The notes: a model not told the origin generated them from the letters alone. A stretch of DNA of 64,000 nt from Bradyrhizobium septentrionale (GCF_011516645.4 NZ_CP088285.1:5908501-5972500), one strand, 5' to 3'. Positions 8,353 through 17,060 are shown, counted from the first letter of the stretch. Translations and numbers: made by a program.

Positions 8353-8922
8353 TCAGTCCTCGCATTGCGGCAGCTGCTTCACCGCTTCGGTATGCTCCCG
8401 CTGGCTCTCCTTCGAGCTCTGCCCGGATGTCTTGGGCAGGCTCCCGGGCCCGTCAAAAGTCTCGGCGAAATGGGTAAGGGGGAAGTTGAGGCTGATGGTC
8501 TGCCCGGTCAGGCTCTTGGCCTCGACGGCGATGGTTTGCGCATGCTTCAGCCGCTCGATCATCTCGCCGTCGGCTTCGAGCGCGCCGCCGCAGCCGAGCG
8601 TGTAGCAATGCGGCCTGGCGATCTGGATCGGCTCGTCCTGGTCGATCCGCAGGCTGATCGTGCCCTCCAGCATGGTCCGCGTTCCGACATTGGCGCTGAC
8701 GATCGCGCGCTTGCTGGTCTGCGGCGAAACGCTGATGCTGCCGCCCGACGGCGAACACTGGCCGCGGGCGGCGGCGCCGACGAAGCAGCTTGCCTGGGTC
8801 AGGCACGTCTTGGTCCAGGGCTCGTAGCTGAGCTGCGTCGCGCGCGGATCGGCCGCTTCACCGGCAGTGCCAAGCGCAAGCAGCGCGGCGAACGATCCAA
8901 TCAACAAAGCCACATGACGCAT
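8353..8922 (-). CDS. Secreted IalB-family (invasion-associated locus B) protein
   Basis: A 189-residue exported protein. The start is ATG 8922, with AAGGAG six bases upstream; an in-frame GTG at 8937 lacks this spacing. The signal peptide covers about residues 1-23, ending GEA-A. Mature residues carry CLTQASC and a CYTLGCGGA motif with conserved cysteines, plus the LEADGEMIERLK and SLNFPLTHF pattern of the IalB family. Such proteins are periplasmic or surface-associated in alphaproteobacteria and mostly uncharacterised outside Bartonella. Its stop abuts the udh stop codon with no gap, so the two are convergent. Confidence 0.7.
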   Translation of the reverse strand: MRHVALLIGSFAALLALGTAGEAADPRATQLSYEPWTKTCLTQASCFVGAAARGQCSPSGGSISVSPQTSKRAIVSANVGTRTMLEGTISLRIDQDEPIQIARPHCYTLGCGGALEADGEMIERLKHAQTIAVEAKSLTGQTISLNFPLTHFAETFDGPGSLPKTSGQSSKESQREHTEAVKQLPQCED

Positions 8923-8956
8923 CGCCGTCTCCTTCACGAGGAGGCCGCGTATCGCG

Positions 8957-9649
8957 CTATTGCGGCTTTTTGTCGTTGGAGATGCGGACGAGATAATCCG
9001 CCTTGCTGTACTGCATGTGATCGACGCAGAGCTGCGCCAGCGCCCAGCTGTCGCGGCCCTTCAGCAGCTCGATCATCAATTCGTGCTGGCGGCGCGACAG
9101 CGCAAGGCCCTCGCTGTCGGCGAGATTTTTTGCGCGCATCGGCAGCGTCAGGTTCATGTAGTCCTGCAGCGAGCGCACCAGATAGGGATTGCCGCAGGCG
9201 GAGAACAGCGCGAGGTGGAACGCATCGTTGGTTTCGTGGATGCCGCGCATGTCCTGCGCATCGGCCTTGATGCAGTAATGCCTTTGCAACTCGCTCAATT
9301 GGTCGATCAGGCTTTCCGGCGCGGGCAGCGCGATCATCAGCGCGGCCTGGCGCGTCAGCATCTCGCGCACCTCGTAGATCTGCCGCACTTCCTCGGCCGA
9401 ATAGAACCGCACCGTGGCGCCGACATTCTTCTCGCGCAGCACGATGCCCTGGCGTTCGAGCTGGAACAGCGCCTGGCGGACGAAATGCCGGCTCGCGCCG
9501 TAGCGCTGCATCAGGGTATCCTCGACCAGCCGCAGACCAGGCGAAAAGCGGCCGAAGATGATGTCCTCCTCCAGCCGGCGGATCACCTCCGCCTGCTCCT
9601 CCTCGCGCGAGAGGGCCTGGATATCGGGCAATGTGGGCTCGGCTGTCAT
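8957..9649 (-). CDS. GntR-family regulator, FCD subfamily
   Basis: A 230-residue regulator. The N-terminal winged HTH is at about residues 20-85 (EVIRRLEEDIIFGRF, EDTLMQRYGASRHFVRQAL). The C-terminal all-helical FCD domain (residues 95-220) has metal-site candidates Asp/His in ETNDAFHLALF and further histidines in HELMIELL and CVDHM. FCD regulators usually bind sugar acids and repress catabolic genes. It is divergent from the sugar-acid dehydratase; palindromes TTATTGTCAATAA and TATTGACAATA in the gap each overlap a TTGACA box, and a third copy is before dctP. It is therefore likely an autoregulated repressor of the dehydratase and TRAP genes. Confidence 0.9.
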   Translation of the reverse strand: MTAEPTLPDIQALSREEEQAEVIRRLEEDIIFGRFSPGLRLVEDTLMQRYGASRHFVRQALFQLERQGIVLREKNVGATVRFYSAEEVRQIYEVREMLTRQAALMIALPAPESLIDQLSELQRHYCIKADAQDMRGIHETNDAFHLALFSACGNPYLVRSLQDYMNLTLPMRAKNLADSEGLALSRRQHELMIELLKGRDSWALAQLCVDHMQYSKADYLVRISNDKKPQ

Positions 9650-9696
9650 GCGCTCTGGGCTTCGGATCGACGCCTGAAGTCAGCATGGCACCGCGG

Positions 9697-9710
9697 TTAT
9701 TGTCAATAAT
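9697..9710 (-). promoter_or_regulatory. Candidate GntR operator over gntR -35 (TTATTGTCAATAAT)
   Basis: The 13-mer TTATTG-T-CAATAA is a perfect palindrome. Read on the minus strand it contains TTGACA at 9706-9701, a consensus -35 box facing the gntR start at 9649. This fits autorepression. The related copies are at 9760-9773 and 11626-11636, with a weaker one at 11562-11575. Confidence 0.65.
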
Positions 9711-9759
9711 GGGGGTAATTTTGCCGCAGAGCAGCCACGCTGTCGCGCCGGATTATCTC

Positions 9760-9773
9760 ATATTGACAATAAT
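9760..9773 (+). promoter_or_regulatory. Candidate GntR operator over dehydratase -35 (ATATTGACAATAAT)
   Basis: ATTGACAAT with flanking TA/TA forms a near-perfect palindrome. It contains TTGACA at 9763-9768; a 17-base spacer later TTAAGT (9786-9791) could be the -10 box, about 30 bases before the dehydratase start at 9822. A bound repressor would cover the -35 element. Confidence 0.65.
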
Positions 9774-9821
9774 TCCTGCGGCTCCTTAAGTGCGGCCGAA
9801 CAACAACGGGACGGGAAGAAA

Positions 9822-11525
9822 ATGGCCGACGGACTTCGCAAGGGACTGACAAGCTATGGTGACGCCGGCTTCTCGTTGTTCCTGCGCAAGGCCTTCATCA
9901 AGGCGATGGGCTATTCGGACGACGCGCTCAATCGCCCGATCGTCGGCATCACCAATACCTACAGCGACTACAATCCCTGTCATGGCAACGTCCCGCAGAT
10001 CATTGAAGCAGTGAAGCGCGGCGTGATGCTGTCGGGCGCAATGCCGTTCGTGTTCCCGACCATCTCGATCGCCGAGAGCTTTGCGCATCCGACCTCGATG
10101 TATCTGCGCAATCTGATGGCGATGGATACCGAGGAGATGATCCGCGCCCAGCCGATGGATGCGGTGATCGTGATCGGCGGCTGCGACAAGACCCTGCCGG
10201 CGCAGCTCATGGCCGCCATCAGCGCCGATCTGCCGACGGTCGTGATTCCGGTCGGGCCGATGGTGGTCGGTCATCACAAGGGCGAGGTGCTCGGCGCCTG
10301 CACCGATTGCCGCAGGCTGTGGGGCAAGTATCGCGCCGGCGAGATCGACGATGCCGAGATCGAGGCGGTGAACGGCCGTCTCGCGCCGTCGGTCGGCACC
10401 TGCATGGTGATGGGCACGGCTTCCACCATGGCCTGCATCACCGAGGCACTCGGCCTCTCGCTGCCGATGAGCGCGACGATCCCGGCGCCGCATGCCGAAC
10501 GCTTCCGCTCCGCGGAAGCCAGCGGCCGCGTCGCCGCCGAAATGGCAAAAACCAAGGGACCGAAGCCGAGCGAGATCCTGACGCCATCGTCGTTCCGCAA
10601 CGCCCAGGTCGTGATGCAGGCGATCGGCGGCTCGACCAACGGGCTCATTCACCTCACCGCCATCGCCAACCGCTCGCCCTACAAGATCGACCTCGAGGCG
10701 TTCGACAAGCTCGGCCGCGAAGTGCCCGTGCTGGTCGACCTCAAGCCATCGGGCGAGCATTACATGGAGCATTTCCATCACGCCGGCGGCGTGCCGAAGC
10801 TGATGGCGCAGCTCGGTGACCTCATCGACCTCGATGCGAAAACCATCACCGGCCAGACCTTGCGCGAGGTCGTCGCCGGCGCGGAGGAGGTGCCCGGACA
10901 GGATGCGATCCGCTCCAAGGCGAACCCGATCAAGGCCGAAGGCGCGATGGCGATCCTGCACGGCAATCTCGCGCCGCGCGGCGCCGTGATCAAGCAGTCG
11001 GCGGCGAGCCCAAAGCTGCTGCAGCACACCGGGCGCGCCGTGGTGTTCGAGTCGGTCGAGGACATGACGCTGCGGGTCGACGATCCCGCGCTCGATGTGA
11101 CCGCCGACGACGTGCTGGTGCTGCGCAATGCCGGCCCGAAGGGCGCGCCGGGCATGCCGGAGGCGGGCTACCTGCCGATCCCGAAGAAGCTCGCGCGCAC
11201 CGGCGTGAAGGACATGGTGCGCATCTCGGATGCGCGGATGAGCGGCACTGCGTTTGGCACCATCGTGCTGCACATCACGCCGGAGTCCGCCGTCGGCGGT
11301 CCGCTTGGTCTCGTGCGCAACGGCGATATGATCCGGCTCGATGTCGCCAGGCGCAGCATCGATCTCCTGGTCGACGAGGCCGAATTGCATAAGCGCCGCG
11401 CAGCGCTCGCGCCCGCCGGCACGCCGGATTGGGCCAAGCGCGGATACGCGCATCTCTTCAACGAGACCATCCTGCAGGCCGACGAGGGCTGCGATTTCGA
11501 CTTCATGCGCGCCAAGGGGAAGTAG
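9822..11525 (+). CDS. IlvD/Edd-family sugar-acid dehydratase
   Basis: A 567-residue iron-sulfur dehydratase. The three cluster cysteines are visible: Cys53 (YNPCHGN), Cys121 (GGCDKT) and Cys194 (GTCMVMGTASTM). The C-terminal ISDARMSGTAFG motif is conserved. The length fits the sugar-acid branch (L-arabonate, D-xylonate or aldarate dehydratases, usually [2Fe-2S]) rather than a distinct 6-phosphogluconate enzyme. It removes water from an aldonate or aldarate to give a 2-keto-3-deoxy acid. It follows the udh/lactonase genes and precedes the TRAP importer, with shared operator-like sites. Substrate identity is inferred from this context only. Confidence 0.85.
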   Translation: MADGLRKGLTSYGDAGFSLFLRKAFIKAMGYSDDALNRPIVGITNTYSDYNPCHGNVPQIIEAVKRGVMLSGAMPFVFPTISIAESFAHPTSMYLRNLMAMDTEEMIRAQPMDAVIVIGGCDKTLPAQLMAAISADLPTVVIPVGPMVVGHHKGEVLGACTDCRRLWGKYRAGEIDDAEIEAVNGRLAPSVGTCMVMGTASTMACITEALGLSLPMSATIPAPHAERFRSAEASGRVAAEMAKTKGPKPSEILTPSSFRNAQVVMQAIGGSTNGLIHLTAIANRSPYKIDLEAFDKLGREVPVLVDLKPSGEHYMEHFHHAGGVPKLMAQLGDLIDLDAKTITGQTLREVVAGAEEVPGQDAIRSKANPIKAEGAMAILHGNLAPRGAVIKQSAASPKLLQHTGRAVVFESVEDMTLRVDDPALDVTADDVLVLRNAGPKGAPGMPEAGYLPIPKKLARTGVKDMVRISDARMSGTAFGTIVLHITPESAVGGPLGLVRNGDMIRLDVARRSIDLLVDEAELHKRRAALAPAGTPDWAKRGYAHLFNETILQADEGCDFDFMRAKGK

Positions 11526-11561
11526 TCAGCAAATAGCTGCCGACATCAGGCGCCGCAGCCG

Positions 11562-11575
11562 AATTGTCGATAATT
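11562..11575. promoter_or_regulatory. Degenerate GntR operator-like site (AATTGTCGATAATT)
   Basis: ATTGTCGATAAT differs from the operator ATTGTCAATAAT by one base and lies 51 bases 5' of the stronger site before dctP. A second, weaker copy at that spacing could support cooperative binding. The evidence is sequence similarity only. Confidence 0.4.
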
Positions 11576-11625
11576 TCGGCGATGCGGCGGTCAATGTTGC
11601 CCGCACTCGTCTGATTCCTCCTGTT

Positions 11626-11636
11626 TTATTGACAAT
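11626..11636 (+). promoter_or_regulatory. Candidate GntR operator over dctP -35 (TTATTGACAAT)
   Basis: This is the third copy of the palindrome found in the gntR-dehydratase gap. It contains TTGACA at 11629-11634; GATGAT at 11653-11658 is a possible -10 after an 18-base spacer. It places the TRAP operon under the same regulator as the dehydratase. Confidence 0.6.
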
Positions 11637-11689
11637 CCCGCGGGACTGGTGGGATGATCGCGTCAATTAAGAACAGGGGGAACGTCACG

Positions 11690-12691
11690 ATGGGCTATCC
11701 AGCCAGGATCGTCGGGATTGCCATGGCCGCGGCAGCGTTGCTGCTGCCGGCGAGCGCTGGCGCGCAGGAGGTGAAGCACTTCCGCTTCGCCTATGACCAG
11801 CCGCGCAATACCGGCTACTCGGTCGCCGGCGATCTGTTCGCCGACAAGCTCAAGGAATTGAGCAAGGGGACGCTGATCGTCGACCAATATCCCGGCGCCC
11901 AGCTCGGCCAGGAGCCGCAGCTACTGCAGCTCGTGAAATCGGGCGACATCGAGTTTGCCATCATCTCCTCCGCCAACACCGCGACGATCTCGCCGCAGGC
12001 CGGCGTGATGTCGCTGCATTTCCTGTTCCGCAACGATGCCCATGTGATCAAGGCGCTGGCGGACCCGCAGGTGTTCGACGCCATCAGGACGATGATCGAC
12101 GAGACCGCCCAGGGCCTGCATGTGATCGGCACCGGATCGCAGGGCGTGCGGCACATCTACAGCAAGAAGGAAATCCACAACGTCGGCGACCTCAAGGGGC
12201 TGAAGGTGCGGGTGCAGGCGACCGCGACCGAGGACACCATGTTCCCGGCCTATAGCGCGCAGACCGTGCACATGCCGTTCGGCAGCGTCTATACCTCGCT
12301 GCAAACCGGCGTGGTCGATGCCGCCGAGAACAGCATCAACGTCTATCTCGTCAACAAGCACTATGAGGTCGCGCCGGTGCTGTCGATCACCGAGCACGAG
12401 GCCAACAACGCGCTGCTGTTCGTCTCCGACAAGCTCTGGCAGAGCCTCTCCGCCGAGCAGAAGCAGTGGGTGCAGGCCGCTGCGAACGAGGTGAGTGCGA
12501 AGGAGCCGCAGAAGGCCTTCGAGCTGGAGCGCAACGCGCTGACCAAGCTGAAATCGTACGGCGTCAAGGTGGTCGAGGACGTGGACAAGAAGGGCTTTAC
12601 CGCGATCGCCGATCCCTATCTCGACAAGCTCGCCAAGGACCTCGGCCCGCATGCGGAGAAGATCAAGAACCTGATCCGCTCGATCAACTAG
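11690..12691 (+). CDS. dctP: TRAP transporter solute-binding protein (DctP family)
   Basis: A 333-residue periplasmic binding protein. Start ATG 11690 is preceded by CAGGGGGAACGTCACG; upstream in-frame ATG 11654 has no site. Signal peptide residues 1-26, cleaved after AGAQ. DctP-family signatures include the HFRFAYDQPRNTGYS start, YPGAQLGQEPQ and the substrate-carboxylate arginine region LKGLKVRVQATATE. It delivers an organic or sugar acid to the DctQM permease encoded directly downstream (27-base gap). With udh and the dehydratase nearby, a uronate or aldarate is the likely ligand. Confidence 0.9.
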   Translation: MGYPARIVGIAMAAAALLLPASAGAQEVKHFRFAYDQPRNTGYSVAGDLFADKLKELSKGTLIVDQYPGAQLGQEPQLLQLVKSGDIEFAIISSANTATISPQAGVMSLHFLFRNDAHVIKALADPQVFDAIRTMIDETAQGLHVIGTGSQGVRHIYSKKEIHNVGDLKGLKVRVQATATEDTMFPAYSAQTVHMPFGSVYTSLQTGVVDAAENSINVYLVNKHYEVAPVLSITEHEANNALLFVSDKLWQSLSAEQKQWVQAAANEVSAKEPQKAFELERNALTKLKSYGVKVVEDVDKKGFTAIADPYLDKLAKDLGPHAEKIKNLIRSIN

Positions 12692-12718
12692 AAGCCCGGG
12701 TCGACGGGAGCGCGAGCC

Positions 12719-13303
12719 ATGGCGATTGCCGACAGACTGGTGCTGCAACGGCAGCGGCATCTGAAGTGGCGGGCGCTGGATCGGCTCGAGCTGATCCTGA
12801 TGATGCTGTGCGGCCTGTTGTGCTTCGGCTTCTCGCTGTCGGTGACCGCCGATATCGTCACCCGCACCATCGGCCATCCCTGGCTGTGGCTGCAGGAGGT
12901 GACCTCGACGCTGTTCATCTATGCGATCTTCATTGGAGCCGCGGTCGCGACAAGGCGCAACGATCATCTGTATCTGACGGCGATTTCGGAGGCGATGCAC
13001 GGGACGCCGCGGCTGATTGTCGAGATCGTCATCCGCCTTGTCGTGCTGGGCGTCGCCTTCTGCCTGGTCTGGTACGGCTACCAGAACTACCTCCGCGGCT
13101 TCGGCAGTTTCCGCCTGCCATCGGGCACGCCGATCGCGTCGCTCTACGCGGTGATCCCGCTGTCGGGCATCCTGATCGGCCTGTTCACGATCGAGCAGCT
13201 CGTCAACGGCGTCCGCAACGGCTTCGATCATCCGGAACCGCCCGATGACGACCTTCCGATTCCGGCGATCAACACCGGCGCGACCACGGGAGCGCAGCTG
13301 TGA
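12719..13303 (+). CDS. dctQ: TRAP transporter small permease (DctQ family)
   Basis: A 194-residue inner-membrane protein with four hydrophobic segments at about 24-46, 60-80, 98-120 and 140-162, the usual DctQ topology. The motif SVTADIVTRTIGHPWLW-like region near residues 41-57 and RRNDHLYLTAISE match the family. The C-terminus is a polar tail. It overlaps the large permease by four bases (GTGA), so the two are translationally coupled. It forms the QM membrane complex driven by the sodium gradient. Confidence 0.88.
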   Translation: MAIADRLVLQRQRHLKWRALDRLELILMMLCGLLCFGFSLSVTADIVTRTIGHPWLWLQEVTSTLFIYAIFIGAAVATRRNDHLYLTAISEAMHGTPRLIVEIVIRLVVLGVAFCLVWYGYQNYLRGFGSFRLPSGTPIASLYAVIPLSGILIGLFTIEQLVNGVRNGFDHPEPPDDDLPIPAINTGATTGAQL

Positions 13304-14640
13304 GCGCACCGGTCGTGCTTGTGCTGATGTCGTCCTGCTTCCTGTTCTTCGGCTATCTCGGCGTGCCTGTGCCGTTCTCGCTGATGGCCGGCGTGTTCGT
13401 CGGCGCGCTGCTGTCGGATGTCTCGCTGGCGGCGATCATCCAGAAGATCTTCGACGGCGTCGATTCCGAGGCGCTGCTTGCGATCCCGTTCTTCCTCCTG
13501 GTCGGCGAGCTCATGAGCTCGGCGAACGTCGTGGTCCGCATCGCCAATCTGTCGGTCTCGCTGGTCGGCCACATCAGGGGCGGGCTGTCGCAGGTCGTGG
13601 TCGTGTTCAGCATGTTCTTCTCGGAAATGTCGGGCTCGACCACCGCCGACGTCGCGGTGATGAGCCGTGCGCTGGGCGGGCCGATGAAGCGGGAAGGCTA
13701 TGAGCCGGCGTTCATCGCCGCGATCATCGCCTCGGCGTCGACGATCGCGGCGCTGGTGCCGCCGAGCATCACGGCGGTGGTCTATGGCGCGGTCGGCAAT
13801 GTGTCGATCGCCGGCCTGTTCATGGCGGGCGTGGTGCCGGGGTTGATGATCGGCTTCGGGCTGATGATCTACTGCTATTTCTTCGGGCCCTCGGGTCTGC
13901 GCAAGCCGCGCGCGCCGCTGCGCCAGATCGCCTTCGCCGCCGGCGACGCCGCGCTGCCGCTGATGATCCCGGTGATCCTGCTGGGCGGCATCCTGACCGG
14001 CTGGTTCACGCCCACCGAGGCCGGCGTGGTCGCGGTCGTCTACATCATCGTCGTGGTGATCCCGGCGCTGAATCGTGGGCACCTGAAAAAGATCCCGTAC
14101 GACTTCTGCCTCGCCGGCCTGATCTTCTCGCTGCCGCTGATCACGATCGGGGCGGCGAACGCATTCGGCTGGATGCTGGCCTATCTGCGCGGCGCGATCT
14201 ACATCGCCGACTGGATTACTTCCATCGCCGGCAATGATCCGCACCTCATCATGCTCCTGATGGTGCTGCTGTTCACCGTGGTCGGCGACTTCATCGAGCC
14301 GGTGCCGACCATCATCATCTTCATGCCGCTGGTGAATGCGCTGACCCAGGCCGGCGACATCAATGGCGTGCATATGGGCGTGGTGCTGATCGCAACCCTC
14401 GCCTTCGGCCTGATCACGCCGCCCTATGGGCTCGTGCTGCTGATGGCCTCGAAATTCGTCGGCATCAGCTTTGCAAAAGCGCTGCGGGCGGCGCTGCCGA
14501 TCTACGTCGTGTTCCTGGTCACGATCTGCTTCACGATCTATTTCCCGAAGGTCGTGCTGTGGCTGCCCAAGCAGGTGATCCCGGAATCGGTCGGCTGTTT
14601 CAAGGCACCCGGCGGCACCGGTTACATCTGCCCGAATTAG
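13300..14640 (+). CDS. dctM: TRAP transporter large permease (DctM family)
   Basis: A 446-residue polytopic protein with about 12 hydrophobic segments. GTG start at 13300 overlaps the dctQ stop. DctM signatures include IPFFLLVGELMSSAN, SEMSGSTTADVAVMSRA (first sodium/substrate half-site) and the repeat-related PTEAGVVAVVYIIVVV and ATLAFGLITPPYGLVL. It is the transport subunit of the TRAP importer. The last residues (GCFKAPGGTGYICPN) are an unusual short extension after the last helix. The enoyl-CoA hydratase gene is convergent only 12 bases away. Confidence 0.9.
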   Translation: MSAPVVLVLMSSCFLFFGYLGVPVPFSLMAGVFVGALLSDVSLAAIIQKIFDGVDSEALLAIPFFLLVGELMSSANVVVRIANLSVSLVGHIRGGLSQVVVVFSMFFSEMSGSTTADVAVMSRALGGPMKREGYEPAFIAAIIASASTIAALVPPSITAVVYGAVGNVSIAGLFMAGVVPGLMIGFGLMIYCYFFGPSGLRKPRAPLRQIAFAAGDAALPLMIPVILLGGILTGWFTPTEAGVVAVVYIIVVVIPALNRGHLKKIPYDFCLAGLIFSLPLITIGAANAFGWMLAYLRGAIYIADWITSIAGNDPHLIMLLMVLLFTVVGDFIEPVPTIIIFMPLVNALTQAGDINGVHMGVVLIATLAFGLITPPYGLVLLMASKFVGISFAKALRAALPIYVVFLVTICFTIYFPKVVLWLPKQVIPESVGCFKAPGGTGYICPN

Positions 14641-14652
14641 CGAGCCGCGTTG

Positions 14653-15444
14653 CTATTTCGACTTGCTGGTGAACTTCTTCACCGCGGCGCGGAATTCGTC
14701 GGTGTTCATGCAGCCGATGATCGCGTCGCACTCGGCGTCGAGCTGCGCCTCGATCGGCGTCGTCGGCGCCTGATGGATCAGCGCCTTGGTGGCGGCGAGC
14801 CCGGCGGGTGCGTTCTGCGCCAGCCGCAGCGCGAATTCGCGGGTCGCGGCCTTCAGCTCGGCCGCCGGCACCACCTTGGCGACGAGACCCCATTGCTGGG
14901 CTTGCTGCGCGGTAAAGCTGTCCTCGGCGAGGAAGATCTGCAGCGCGCGGCGCGCGCCGACGCTGGCGGCGAGGCCGACGGTGCCGCCGCCGTCAGGCGA
15001 CACGCCGATCTTGGCGTAAGCCGGCGTGAAGCGGGCGTCCTCGGCGGCGATGCAGAGATCGGCGACGAAGGCCAGTGACAGGCCGGCGCCGGCCGCCGAG
15101 CCGTGCACGCTCGCCAGCACCAGCTTCGGCATCCGCCGCAAGGCGGTGATGAAAGCATGGTAGTGCGCGAGCATCTCGCCGACCACGGGCGCGATATTGT
15201 TGGCTTCGGCCGCGGCGCCGATGGTCTGCAAATCGCCACCGGCGCAGAAGGCGCGGCCTTCGCCCTCGATGACCAGCACGCGGACGTCCTTGTTGGCCTC
15301 GACCTCGCCGCCGAGCTGTTCGAGCTTTTTGGCAATCGCCATGTCGATCGCATTGAACGCCGCCGGGCGGTTCAGCGTGATGGTTGCGATGGCGCCGTCG
15401 ATCCGGAGCAGGGCGGGGTCGTTGGGGGAGGTGGGTTCTGGCAT
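14653..15444 (-). CDS. Enoyl-CoA hydratase/isomerase-family protein (crotonase)
   Basis: A 263-residue crotonase-fold protein. Start ATG 15444 (MPEPTSPND) was chosen; a longer frame upstream has no coding character. The oxyanion-hole segments are GRAFCAGGDL near residues 70-79 and HGSAAGAGLSLAF near 108-120. The usual second glutamate region reads GVSPDGGGTVGL, so the exact reaction (hydratase, isomerase or other) cannot be told. It acts on acyl-CoA in the cytoplasm. No operon partner; it stands convergent to dctM and divergent from the ferredoxin reductase. Confidence 0.82.
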   Translation of the reverse strand: MPEPTSPNDPALLRIDGAIATITLNRPAAFNAIDMAIAKKLEQLGGEVEANKDVRVLVIEGEGRAFCAGGDLQTIGAAAEANNIAPVVGEMLAHYHAFITALRRMPKLVLASVHGSAAGAGLSLAFVADLCIAAEDARFTPAYAKIGVSPDGGGTVGLAASVGARRALQIFLAEDSFTAQQAQQWGLVAKVVPAAELKAATREFALRLAQNAPAGLAATKALIHQAPTTPIEAQLDAECDAIIGCMNTDEFRAAVKKFTSKSK

Positions 15445-15702
15445 ATTGAAGACCTCAGGCTTGTTGTTCCCGGCATTTAAGGCCCTGCCGGGAGAGGTGG
15501 CAATCCACCCCCTGACGCGAGGAGCGCTTCTGCGCCCGGATTCGCCCAGAGACCCCCTTGCATCGGCGCGAGCCATGAGGCCAAATAGCGACCGCCTTCG
15601 GTACGCAGACACGAGCGCTGTGGGGACGGAGGCAAGCAAGCTAACATCGACAAGAGGAAACGGCATGGGTCACTCCTGCTCGCTCGCATTTGGGTTGTTC
15701 CG

Positions 15703-16920
15703 ATGACTGGTGGGGTCATCATCGTCGGCGCCGGACATGCCGGCTTCCAGCTCGCGGCGTCGCTGCGCCAGGCCGGATTTTCCGAGCGCATCGCGCTGAT
15801 CAATGACGAAGGCCATTTGCCGTATCAGCGGCCGCCTTTGTCGAAGGCCTACCTGAAGGGGACCGGCGGGCCGGAGACCCTGATGTTCCGGCCCGAGAAA
15901 TTCTACCAGGACAACAAGATCGAGCTGATCACTGATCGCGCGCACGCGATCGACCGTAACGCGCGGAAGGTGACGCTGGCCTCCGGCGCATCGCTCGACT
16001 ACGGCCATCTGGCGTTCGCGACGGGCGCGCGGAACCGGTTGCTCGATATCCCCAACGCGAAGCTCGACGCGGTCCGCTACCTGCGGATCCTCGACGAGAG
16101 CGAGGCGCTGCGCCATTTGATCGCACCCGGCATGCGCGTCGTGGTGATCGGCGCCGGCTTCATCGGGCTGGAATTCGCGGCGACCGCGCGCGGCAAGGGC
16201 CTCGAGGTCGACGTGGTCGAACTCGCCCCTCGGGTGATGGCGCGGGCGGTGACCGCGGAGATTTCCGAGTTCTCGCAGTCCCGCCACAGCGCGGCCGGAA
16301 TCCGGATTCATCTCGGCGTGCAGGTCACGGCGATCGAGGCCGACGGTGCCAAGGTCACCGGCGTCAGCCTGAGCAACGGGACACATATCCCGGCCGATCT
16401 AGTCGTGGTCGGCGTCGGCGTGCTGCCGAATGTCGAGCTCGCCGCGGAGGCCGGGCTGCCGGTGGCATCCGGCATCGTCGTCGACGAGCATCTGTTGACC
16501 GCCGACCATGATATCTCCGCGATCGGCGATTGCGCGCTCTACACCAGCAAGCGCTTCGGCGGATCGCTGCGGCTCGAGTCGGTGCAGAACGCGACCGACC
16601 ATGCGCGCTGCGTGGCGGCGCGGCTGACCGGCAAGACCGAGGTCTATGACGGGCTGCCGTGGTTCTGGAGCGACCAGGGCCCCGACAAGCTGCAGATGGC
16701 GGGCCTCACCACCGGCTACGACCGCGTCGTGCTGCGCGGCGACCGCGCGCAGGGGGCGTTCTCGGCCTTCTGCTATCGCGGCGACAGGCTGCTCGGCATC
16801 GAGTCGGTCAATCGCGCCGGCGACCACATGTTCGGCCGCAGGCTGCTCGGCGCCGGCGGTTCAATCAGGCCGGAGCAGGCGGCGGATCCGGGGTTCGACC
16901 TCAAGAGCGCGCTGACCTAA
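15703..16920 (+). CDS. FAD-dependent ferredoxin reductase (rhodocoxin/putidaredoxin reductase type)
   Basis: A 405-residue flavoprotein. The FAD motif GAGHAGFQ is at residues 8-15, the NAD(P)H motif GAGFIGLEFA at about 149-158, and the FAD C-terminal motif AIGDCALY near 272-279. The C-terminal reductase domain has WFWSDQ and RLLGIESVNR. This class passes electrons from NADH to a 2Fe-2S ferredoxin that feeds a P450 or dioxygenase. The P450 at 36,016-37,251 has no reductase next to it, so a functional link is possible but the genes are 20 kb apart. No ferredoxin gene is nearby. Confidence 0.85.
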   Translation: MTGGVIIVGAGHAGFQLAASLRQAGFSERIALINDEGHLPYQRPPLSKAYLKGTGGPETLMFRPEKFYQDNKIELITDRAHAIDRNARKVTLASGASLDYGHLAFATGARNRLLDIPNAKLDAVRYLRILDESEALRHLIAPGMRVVVIGAGFIGLEFAATARGKGLEVDVVELAPRVMARAVTAEISEFSQSRHSAAGIRIHLGVQVTAIEADGAKVTGVSLSNGTHIPADLVVVGVGVLPNVELAAEAGLPVASGIVVDEHLLTADHDISAIGDCALYTSKRFGGSLRLESVQNATDHARCVAARLTGKTEVYDGLPWFWSDQGPDKLQMAGLTTGYDRVVLRGDRAQGAFSAFCYRGDRLLGIESVNRAGDHMFGRRLLGAGGSIRPEQAADPGFDLKSALT

Positions 16921-16924
16921 CAAC

Positions 16925-17060
16925 ATCGTCGTCCCGGCGAAAGCAGGGACCCATACTCCGCGGCCGTCATTGGGGGGAGATGAACGCAGTCACTGCGCGT
17001 GTGCCTGTCTCCACGGCCGGTGGTTATGGGTCCCGGCTTTCGCCGGGACGACTCGGGGAG
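16925..17060. repeat. Palindromic intergenic repeats (CGTCGTCCCGGCGAAAGC type)
   Basis: Two oppositely oriented copies flank this gap: CGTCGTCCCGGCGAAAGC near 16,927 and its inverted form TTTCGCCGGGACGACT near 17,038. The second copy runs into the 3' end of the ribokinase gene and encodes its last residues (GESRDP). The same element recurs at 24,620-24,765. Confidence 0.6.

Noticed and set aside
13228..14373. Minus-strand open frame opposite dctM
   Set aside because: Low-complexity Arg/Asp/His-rich translation opposite a clear DctM gene.
16925..17060. Repeated palindromes considered as a CRISPR array
   Set aside because: Only two inverted copies, no regular repeat-spacer pattern and no cas genes in the window.
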